DNA of 12,628 nucleotides from Cyanobacteriota bacterium (GTDB lineage: Bacteria > Cyanobacteriota > Cyanobacteriia > Phormidesmidales > Phormidesmidaceae), in assembly GCA_027592485.1 (NCBI GenBank), contig JAQCKL010000068.1, positions 1-12,628 of the forward strand, given 5' to 3'. Below the pieces are notes generated by a model that worked only from the letters and a program-made list of their open reading frames with translations, did no database searches and was not told the DNA's origin. Shown piece by piece: positions 7,454 to 12,628 of the stretch (positions within the stretch are counted from its first letter, which is position 1; each line of letters begins with the position of its first letter). The translations under genes and the position numbers were made by a program.

Positions 7454-7644
7454 AACGGATCTCCGTGGCTAGGGAAAAAACAACAGAAAGCGATCCCAAC
7501 TCTCAACATCAACACCCCCTAAATGAGAGCGGTTTCCTGATGATGACGGGATCGCAATACTGCTACGTGTTTATAAACAACAGGCAATATATAAAAATGG
7601 TATTTCAAAAAAACGAGGGATCGCAACCCAGTGGGATCACTTTT

Positions 7645-7696
7645 CCCTGCAAAACAGGGCCTAGAAAGCTGATCCCCACCTAATTCAAGTGGATCA
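7645..7696. repeat. Two neighbouring small inverted repeats
   Basis: CCCTG (7645-7649) pairs with CAGGG (7655-7659) around a 5-base loop. TGATCC (7670-7675) pairs with GGATCA (7691-7696) around 15 bases. Neither is followed by a T-run on the plus strand. Confidence 0.45.
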
Positions 7697-7774
7697 GAAG
7701 ATTTGCAGGGCAAGGCTTTCACCCATTTCCAGGGAGCTGCCGAGGGGAAATATTAAGGAATTATTTAGGTTTCT

Positions 7775-7804
7775 ATATTTGGCATAATTCGTTACGCCAA
7801 ATAT
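7775..7804. repeat. 9-bp perfect inverted repeat
   Basis: ATATTTGGC (7775-7783) and GCCAAATAT (7796-7804) are exact complements separated by 12 bases. It could be a regulator's operator or an RNA hairpin. No T-run follows on either strand, so it is not a normal terminator. Confidence 0.6.
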
Positions 7805-7893
7805 GGTGCGAAAAACTTATTCGATCCCAAAGAATAAAAAGTGTATCGGGCACGACAAAATATCCTCTTTTTTGGGGGGAAGACAGGATGAAT

Positions 7894-7926
7894 TTTATGG
7901 GGATTATGAGAGATGATCCCCATAAA
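7894..7926. repeat. 11-bp perfect inverted repeat downstream of the S41 gene
   Basis: TTTATGGGGAT (7894-7904) and ATCCCCATAAA (7916-7926) are exact complements with an 11-base loop. It begins 27 bases past the stop of the minus-strand S41 gene, where a terminator is expected, but no T-run follows on that strand. It could stabilise the 3' end of the mRNA or be part of a small repeat element. Confidence 0.65.
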
Positions 7927-7953
7927 TACGGAAGACGGTTTGGGGGCTAGCGA

Positions 7954-9036
7954 CTACTCTTCACCCATATCGGGATTCGCCGCCGGTCGCTTCAGTTGGC
8001 TAATCAGCTCAGCCCGCTTTTGGTTTAATTGCCGTTCCACCATCAGTAATGATTGCTGGACCTCCCGCAGTTGGGGTCCCTCTGGTTGGGTATCGAAAAG
8101 GCGGTTCAACGCTCCCAGATGTGCTGTCAGCAACGCGAGCTCGGCAGGTACCTTCACGTTGGGAATAATGCCCGTTTCACTCCAGTTGGTGCCGGTGGTG
8201 GGGTTGATCGCCTGACCCGTGGGCACAAACATCCAGAGGTGGTCTCCCAGGCGATAGCCCCGCCCTGGATTAGCGCCCCCCGTTGTATGCTCCCCAAGAA
8301 TGGTGGCCCGCTTTAAGACCTGCAGGTTGTAGGCGCATTCCTCTGCGGCGGAAAAGGTGTCTTTGCTAATCAGCACGTAGATCGGCTTATCCAGATATCG
8401 GGGCGCGGGCAGATGGGGGACCGTCCACCACTGGCGAGTGATCTTTTCTGAGCGCCAGTACAGGTCATTAAGGTGTACGGCAGGATAGGCCGGTAGTAGA
8501 TAGCTGCACAGCAGCGCCACGGTGGCGGGAGAACCGCCCCGGTTATGGCGTAGGTCTAGAATCAGCGCTTGAGTATGGGCTACCAGGGTCATGGCGGCGG
8601 CAAGGGCATCCCCCACAAACTCCGGTGGCTCAAAACCATACAGTTCGATATAGCCGACATTGCCCCGCAAGCGCTCCACGCGGTTGAGGTCAAAGTTGCG
8701 TAGGCGGCTTTTCTCGTACTCTGCGGCTAAGTCAGCCGCCGTTGGGGGAGTGGCTGCCTCTAGCTCTGGCAGAACTTGGGGGCTGAAATGAATCTGGAGC
8801 TGGCGATCGCCACTCAAGCTTTGTAGCTGAACAGTCAGGGTGTCGGCCAACTGCGCCACATCCATAATCTCGTCATAGCCCCCGGCTTGCAGACGCTGCT
8901 GGATATCGGCCTGCAACTGAGCCGCCATCTCTGCTGAGACATAGTGATCCAGAGTATTGTGAACCGCCATCACCATGGCCTGGCGCTGGGCATCGTCTAA
9001 GGGCATCACATCGGGGGCGGGCACATCAGCAGCCAT
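7954..9036 (-). CDS. S41-family peptidase-like protein (tricorn/IRBP-like, no PDZ)
   Basis: A 360-residue protein. Residues 15-85 match the N-terminal helical region of interphotoreceptor-retinoid-binding-protein-like S41 proteins. Residues 125-300 are the protease core: GNVGYIELYGF (125-135), ALILDLRHNRGGS (157-169), then SKDTFSAAEE (224-233) with candidate nucleophile Ser229, and LGEHTTGGANPGRGYRL (247-263). CtpA-type members have a lysine in the TFGKG turn. Here the turn reads TTGGA, so a Ser-Lys dyad is not evident and the Ser/Glu arrangement of tricorn-like members fits better. No PDZ domain lies between the two halves. The C-terminus (about 324-350) is a short coiled coil. I see no signal peptide and no Shine-Dalgarno site; an in-frame TGA upstream bars a longer form, while a start at the ATG at 9006 is possible. 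Substrate unknown. Confidence 0.85.
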   Translation of the reverse strand: MAADVPAPDVMPLDDAQRQAMVMAVHNTLDHYVSAEMAAQLQADIQQRLQAGGYDEIMDVAQLADTLTVQLQSLSGDRQLQIHFSPQVLPELEAATPPTAADLAAEYEKSRLRNFDLNRVERLRGNVGYIELYGFEPPEFVGDALAAAMTLVAHTQALILDLRHNRGGSPATVALLCSYLLPAYPAVHLNDLYWRSEKITRQWWTVPHLPAPRYLDKPIYVLISKDTFSAAEECAYNLQVLKRATILGEHTTGGANPGRGYRLGDHLWMFVPTGQAINPTTGTNWSETGIIPNVKVPAELALLTAHLGALNRLFDTQPEGPQLREVQQSLLMVERQLNQKRAELISQLKRPAANPDMGEE

Positions 9037-9500
9037 GAAACAGAAGGGGGAGCGGCAACAAAAAGGTCAGGTAACCGATCGGTTGCTCCTAACCAGGATT
9101 CTCTGGAGCAGATCTGTCCAGCCTGTTATTTAAACATATTCGGACAAGTTCCCCCTAGCGGTGATCCCGTGATTGTAGATGGGGGCCGTGCCTTCTATCG
9201 CGCTGGTCCCTGTGCTTAGGACACCTCGGATCGCTGATGCTTTGTGTAGAAGTAAAGGGCAGTCTTGTCCTAACCGGGCTGGCGACCGCTATGGCTGCCC
9301 CACGCCCGTTGGTTGCCATCAGAGTAAATCGGTCAGATCGTCGGCTCCAGTTTCCAGCTCCCTTGCCCCTTAAGTACCCGTGCTCTCACCATCGGATCAG
9401 ACTGCAAGTGACTTTGCTGGGGTGCTGAGGATCAGATCGATGCTTGATGTTTGGGACCAAGTGGCCCAAGCGATATCCCCCAAAAGACTTGAAACAAATA

Positions 9501-9566
9501 CAGGCCCACCAACGTATCTTGGTGAGCCTGTACTGTTCTACAGGGATACACACACAGCCACCGCTC
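9501..9566. repeat. Tandem structured repeat, copy 1
   Basis: This unit folds into two adjacent perfect 6-bp hairpins joined by two bases: CACCAA (9507-9512) with TTGGTG (9519-9524), and CCTGTA (9527-9532) with TACAGG (9539-9544). They are followed by a CA-rich stretch. The 25 bases at 9536-9560 are identical to 9627-9651 in copy 2, and the unit start matches copy 2 in 12 of 13 positions. The fold can form on either strand, so direction is unknown. Confidence 0.75.
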
Positions 9567-9589
9567 ATCACAGGGATCGGGTTTAAGCG

Positions 9590-9657
9590 CAGGTCCACCA
9601 ACTATTCATTAGTGAACCTGAACTTTTTCTACAGGGATACACACACAGCCATCACTT
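9590..9657. repeat. Tandem structured repeat, copy 2
   Basis: The second unit lies 89-91 bases downstream of copy 1. CACCAA (9596-9601) pairs with TTAGTG (9609-9614) with one mismatch, and CCTGAA (9617-9622) pairs with TACAGG (9630-9635) with one mismatch. The two-base linker between hairpins is kept while both loops are diverged. Sequence identity is strongest at 9627-9651, which repeats 9536-9560 exactly. Confidence 0.75.
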
Positions 9658-9816
9658 AGGGCGACGTCTGTAGTGATCTATTTCATGACACCACACAAAT
9701 GTGACAATCTTGTGAACACTGGGATCAAAATTGCTGGCGTTATCAAATCTCAATAATTTAGACAATAGTGAACAGTGGTGGCTTAACATCTTGCTGATTG
9801 GACCATCCCCCTTGTT

Positions 9817-10542
9817 ATGCCTCGTCCCCCTGCCCGTACCCGTAAACGCACCTCTCTCAAGCCCCTACGGCACCGTCTGTTTTACCTCTTGGCTGCGGTG
9901 GTCCTAACGATAGGGTTGGTGATCCTCAAGGGGGGGCTCACCTGGGCTGCCGAGCACTTTGTGTATTCGCTGCCCTTGGTGGGGGGGGTACTGCAGAGTT
10001 TGGAGCTCATCGAAATCACCAATGTGGTGATCTTTGCCCTATTAGGGGTGGGACTGGGGGCCGCGACCCTATGGTTACCCTCCCGTTGGAGCACCCTGCG
10101 GCGATCGCTGTTGCTGTTGGTGGCGGTACCGATTGTGTTTTTGAGCAGTTATGCGGTGCGGCAATACTTTTGGGTGCAAGCGGTGGCGATCGCGTCAGAA
10201 CTCTCCATCCCTGAAGCCCAACGGGTGACCGATGTGCTGTTAGAAGAGGCCACGGGGCGGACGGGGTTGCCAGGATTCTTTCTTTACACCCCCCGGATGC
10301 CGGTCCTACCCACGGATCTAGGCTCTCTCCAAACCGTTGATGACGACGATAAGTGGTTTCGCTCGGAGTTGACCCGTTATAGCGGTGTGCAACCGGGCCT
10401 GTTTTCACTGCTATTTCGCCTCACGGGCTGGGGGATTCGGCTGTTTTATGTGGGGCTGACGGTGATTACCGCTGGCATTTATTTCACCAAAGGCACGGTC
10501 TGGGCTGAAACCCATCGTCAGCAAAGGAAACCCCAAGGCTAG
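9817..10542 (+). CDS. Unrecognised multi-pass membrane protein
   Basis: A 241-residue protein that I do not recognise. The N-terminus is strongly basic (MPRPPARTRKRTSLKPLRHR). Hydrophobic segments lie at about 22-40, 66-87, 97-113 and 206-225, which suggests four membrane helices with both ends in the cytoplasm. A hydrophilic loop of roughly 90 residues (114-205) separates the third and fourth helices and contains the acidic run DDDD (175-178). No enzyme motif, signal peptide cleavage site or lipobox is visible. The coding pattern is convincing: the frame is long, helices alternate with charged loops, and it contains in-frame HIP1 sites. The ATG has no Shine-Dalgarno site. It stands alone on its strand, preceded by the repeat-bearing spacer and followed by 224 bases before the two-component genes. 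Confidence 0.75.
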   Translation: MPRPPARTRKRTSLKPLRHRLFYLLAAVVLTIGLVILKGGLTWAAEHFVYSLPLVGGVLQSLELIEITNVVIFALLGVGLGAATLWLPSRWSTLRRSLLLLVAVPIVFLSSYAVRQYFWVQAVAIASELSIPEAQRVTDVLLEEATGRTGLPGFFLYTPRMPVLPTDLGSLQTVDDDDKWFRSELTRYSGVQPGLFSLLFRLTGWGIRLFYVGLTVITAGIYFTKGTVWAETHRQQRKPQG

Positions 10543-10659
10543 TAAAGTACGGCGTAAATTGGCCTACCCTTGCCCTGGATGAGTTGTGTGATCGGCGTCC
10601 TTAATTACGTGTTTGGAGCTAGGGTCCGACCGAGCTCTGCTGAAATCCTGGGACTGACC

Positions 10660-10668
10660 TGGTATAGA
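10660..10668 (+). promoter_or_regulatory. Possible extended -10 box of the two-component operon
   Basis: TGGTATAGA (TGn plus TATAGA) is an extended -10-type sequence about 100 bases before the response-regulator start. No good -35 lies upstream. A separate TTGACA at 10696-10701 has no convincing -10 partner. Confidence 0.35.
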
Positions 10669-10766
10669 GAGATAGCTGCGGCGCTTGCCAAGTTTTTGAC
10701 AATGTTGGTTTAGCTTGAATGAACGCAGGCCCCCCTGCCCCGTTGACCCTAGATTCGGTTGGTCCC

Positions 10767-11465
10767 ATGCGAATTTTAATTGTCGAAGATGATCGCCGGA
10801 TTGCTCGGCCCTTGGTCAAAGATCTACAGCATCAAAACCACATTGTGGATTGGGTAGAAAACGGCCAGGAGGGGTGGGACTATGCCCAAGCTGCCGAGTA
10901 CGACTTGATTTTGCTGGACTGGATGCTGCCCCAGTTAGACGGGGTCAGTCTTTGTAAGCAACTGCGGACAACGGGCTGTCAGGCCCTGATTTTGATGCTG
11001 ACGGCCAAGGATACCCTCGACGATAAGGTGCTGGGTCTCGATGCCGGGGCCGATGACTACCTGGTCAAACCCTTTCGATTAGAGGAACTCTCGGCGCGGA
11101 TTCGGGCCTTGTGTCGCCGCAGTCGCATCGTGAGCCCGATGATGTTGTGCCAGGGGCACCTCTGCCTCGACCCCAGTACCCGACAGGTCACCTACGGGGG
11201 ACAAATTCTCGACCTCACCCCTAAGGAATATGTGCTGGTGGAATATTTTTTGCGTCATCCGGGCCAAGTCCTGACCCGCTCTGCCTTGGTCAATCACCTC
11301 TGGTCCTTTGACACCACCGCTGGGGAAGGGGCGGTCAAAACCCACCTCAGCAACCTCCGTACCAAGCTTAAACAGGCGGGGAGCCCGGCCAACCTGATTG
11401 ACACGGTTTATGGGGTGGGCTATCGCCTGCAAACCGAGAGTTTGGCCCATAGCGGGTCACCCTGA
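10767..11465 (+). CDS. OmpR/PhoB-family response regulator
   Basis: A 232-residue DNA-binding response regulator. The receiver domain (1-118) has the acidic pair Glu7/Asp8-Asp9, phosphoacceptor Asp51 in LLDWMLP, Thr79 in MLTAKD and Lys101 in LVKPF. The winged-helix domain (about 125-222) shows LDLTPKEYVLVEYFLRHPG and the recognition-helix segment VKTHLSNLRTKL (190-201), and ends with YGVGYRL. The frame extends 16 residues upstream to an ATG at 10719. MRILIVEDD at 10767 is where almost all family members begin, so it is preferred; neither ATG has a Shine-Dalgarno site. The stop is two bases before the kinase ATG, so the pair is co-transcribed and probably translationally coupled. With the kinase broken, it may now be unphosphorylated, fed by another kinase, or stuck in one state. 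The signal is unknown. Confidence 0.93.
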   Translation: MRILIVEDDRRIARPLVKDLQHQNHIVDWVENGQEGWDYAQAAEYDLILLDWMLPQLDGVSLCKQLRTTGCQALILMLTAKDTLDDKVLGLDAGADDYLVKPFRLEELSARIRALCRRSRIVSPMMLCQGHLCLDPSTRQVTYGGQILDLTPKEYVLVEYFLRHPGQVLTRSALVNHLWSFDTTAGEGAVKTHLSNLRTKLKQAGSPANLIDTVYGVGYRLQTESLAHSGSP

Positions 11466-11467
11466 CC

Positions 11468-12568
11468 ATGGCCCACCCGCCCGCTGGGGCTGAATTTGTC
11501 CAAATTCGCCGTCGCCTATTAGTGGCCAACCTGCTGGTGTTTGCGGGGGTGTTGGCGGGGTTTGCGATCGCCGTCCGGACTGTCGTGGCCTATAACCTGC
11601 GCCAACAGCAGTTGGGCCAACTCACCGCCCTGGCCCAAACCGCCGCCGCCCTGGTAGAAGCCGAGGCCGAGGAATACCCTGGCAAAGCAGCCGAGCATCT
11701 AGAACTTGAAATCGAGACCCTACCCATCAACGATTTGCGGGTCCGGGAGCAGGGGGTGCAATGGTTTACCGCCCAAGGTCAACGGGTGGCCGCGGTGGGG
11801 GCAATCTATCCCACTCAACCCTTGGACCCGGATGTCAGCCCAGCGATCGAAACCGAGCCGATCCACCTGCAAGCGGTGACGGTGCCGGTCACGGTGGGCA
11901 ATCAAACCTGGGGCTATGTGCGGACCAGCCAAACCCTGACCGAGTTGGACCGGATCATGACTCAGCTTGACCGGGGGCTGGGGCTGGGCATTGCGATCGC
12001 CCTGGGACTAAGTGGGACTGGGGTGCTCTGGCTCAATCGCCTGGCGATGAAACCCATTGAGCAGAGCTTCCGACGATTGCAGCAATTTACCGCCGATGCC
12101 TCCCATGAACTCCGCAGTCCGCTGATGGCGATTAGCAGTAATGCCGAAGTCGCCCTCAAATATCCTGAGGGGATGCGGGCCGACGATCGCGAAACCTTCG
12201 AGGTGATTGTGAATGCGACGGAGCAAATGTCAGCGCTGACGGCGGATTTGCTGATGTTGACCCGCACCGATCGAGCCACGGCCCTAGAAACGAAATCGGT
12301 GGATCTCTCCGAACTGCTCCAGGGGTTAGGGCGGCTCTATCAACCCCTAGCCCAGCAGCAGGGGCTCGACTTCACCACCCAAATTCCCCCAGGGCTCTCC
12401 TGCCAAGGCAATGGCACCCTATTGCAACGGGCCTGCACGAACTTGATTCAAAATGCGCTGCGCTATACCGCTGCAGGGGCGATCGCCCTCAAGGCCCAGG
12501 CGCTCCCCCGACAAATCCAGATCACCGTCACCGACACCGGTATGGGCATCGCCCCGGAGCATCTATAG
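11468..12568 (+). pseudogene. Sensor histidine kinase, truncated within the ATPase domain
   Basis: The partner of the upstream regulator. Membrane helices at about 17-40 and 172-189 flank a sensor region of about 130 residues expected outside the cytoplasm. A short linker leads to the dimerisation/phosphoacceptor domain with ASHELRSPL (211-219, His213). The ATPase domain has its N box NLIQNALRYT (325-334) and first glycine box DTGMGIAPEHL (356-366), but a TAG follows at once. The usual continuation (PHIFDRFYR-like F box, second glycine box GxGLGL, about 60-80 residues) is missing, and the 60 bases after the stop do not read as kinase in any frame. Without the ATP lid and second glycine box, autophosphorylation should fail. 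An insertion at about 12563-12567 is the likeliest cause. It starts two bases after the regulator's stop. Confidence 0.85.
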
Positions 12569-12628
12569 CCGTCGCCACTTAGGTTAAGACGTTACCACCT
12601 TGAGAACGTGCTCCATCGCATCTCTTAA
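12564..12628. mobile_element. Possible end of an insertion sequence interrupting the kinase gene
   Basis: Kinase coding similarity stops abruptly at the CTA/TAG junction. What follows is non-coding on the plus strand. The minus strand stays open from the window edge for 14 codons to a TAA at 12584-12586, which could be the last part of a transposase. A junction at a TA dinucleotide would fit TA-targeting families such as IS630/Tc1. No inverted repeat can be confirmed because the other end lies outside the window. Confidence 0.35.

Larger units (their letters stand above)
7454..7953. other. AT-rich spacer with a cluster of inverted repeats
   Basis: Five hundred bases with no credible gene; the short frames here have no ribosome sites or motifs. 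The stretch at about 7560-7890 is clearly AT-richer than the genes around it. It contains GGGATCGCAA twice (7548-7557 and 7617-7626), several other GGGATC/GATCCC sites, and four inverted repeats (7645-7659, 7670-7696, 7775-7804, 7894-7926), described separately where strong. It could be a regulatory region, a non-coding RNA locus, or remains of a small mobile element. Confidence 0.5.
9037..9816. other. 780-base spacer with tandem structured repeats
   Basis: No convincing gene is visible between the divergent S41 and membrane-protein genes. The plus-strand frame at 9237-9428 has no ribosome site and no family I recognise; it might be a decayed gene. The right half holds the tandem repeats at 9501-9657, then an AT-rich stretch (9665-9790) that probably contains the promoter of the next gene. 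Confidence 0.55.

Noticed and set aside
9237..9428. Plus-strand open frame of 63 codons in the long spacer
   Set aside because: The N-terminal part is mildly hydrophobic, but there is no ribosome site or known family, and overlapping frames of similar length exist. A decayed gene cannot be excluded.
9501..9657. CRISPR array
   Set aside because: There are only two units, the repeats are imperfect outside a 25-base core, the gap is short with no third unit, and no cas gene is present.
9690..9720. CRP-type site suggested by TGTGA copies before the membrane-protein gene
   Set aside because: The TGTGA copies are direct rather than inverted, and no matching TCACA half lies at the required spacing.
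10696..10724. TTGACA as the -35 of the regulator promoter
   Set aside because: At 16-18 base spacing no -10 with more than three matches to TATAAT is present.
1..12628. Dense GCGATCGC sites as a special element
   Set aside because: These are HIP1 octamers, which are common throughout many cyanobacterial genomes. They help identify the lineage but are not a local system.

Overview
This is a cyanobacterial chromosome segment. The evidence is a petC-petA pair (Rieske protein and cytochrome f of the cytochrome b6f complex), a cyanobacterial-type PRPP synthetase, a DUF3067-like small protein, and well over ten copies of the HIP1 octamer GCGATCGC in genes and spacers. Base composition is moderately GC-rich in the genes and visibly AT-richer in several spacers. 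The species cannot be named from this window; a HIP1-rich, probably freshwater-type cyanobacterium is the safest statement.

Layout, left to right. 1-591 has no convincing gene. It holds short repeats at the far left, a palindrome at 412-425, and the petA terminator at 527-555. 592-2222 carries petC then petA on the minus strand, with a hairpin between them and a -10 box just upstream of petC. 2223-2661 is a divergent spacer. 2662-2976 (+) is a DUF3067-like gene. 3177-4169 (+) is prs, followed by a terminator-like hairpin. 4170-4541 is a hairpin-rich spacer. 4542-7178 (+) is a large membrane protein: signal peptide, TPM-like domain, one membrane segment, about 600 residues of helical/coiled-coil cytoplasmic region, and a Ser/Arg-rich tail. 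7265-7453 (-) is a 62-residue zinc-ribbon protein. 7454-7953 is an AT-rich spacer with several inverted repeats. 7954-9036 (-) is a stand-alone S41-family peptidase-like protein. 9037-9816 is a 780-base spacer with a tandem pair of structured repeats (9501-9566 and 9590-9657). 9817-10542 (+) is an unrecognised multi-pass membrane protein. 10767-11465 and 11468-12568 (+) are an OmpR-type response regulator and its sensor kinase.

The sensor kinase ends at a stop codon immediately after the first glycine box of its ATPase domain. The remaining roughly 60-80 residues (F box, second glycine box) are absent and the following 60 bases do not look like kinase. An insertion sequence end inside the gene is the likeliest cause, with the rest of the element beyond the right edge.

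Functionally, the left part is core photosynthetic electron transport (petCA, possibly DUF3067 as a helper) and nucleotide metabolism (prs). The middle holds envelope and protease functions of uncertain role. The right holds a signalling pair that has probably lost normal kinase activity. I see no CRISPR array, defence island, rRNA, tRNA or prophage. The least explained signals are the tandem hairpin repeats at 9501-9657, the inverted-repeat cluster at 7640-7926, the TPM/coiled-coil/SR-tail protein, and the broken kinase.
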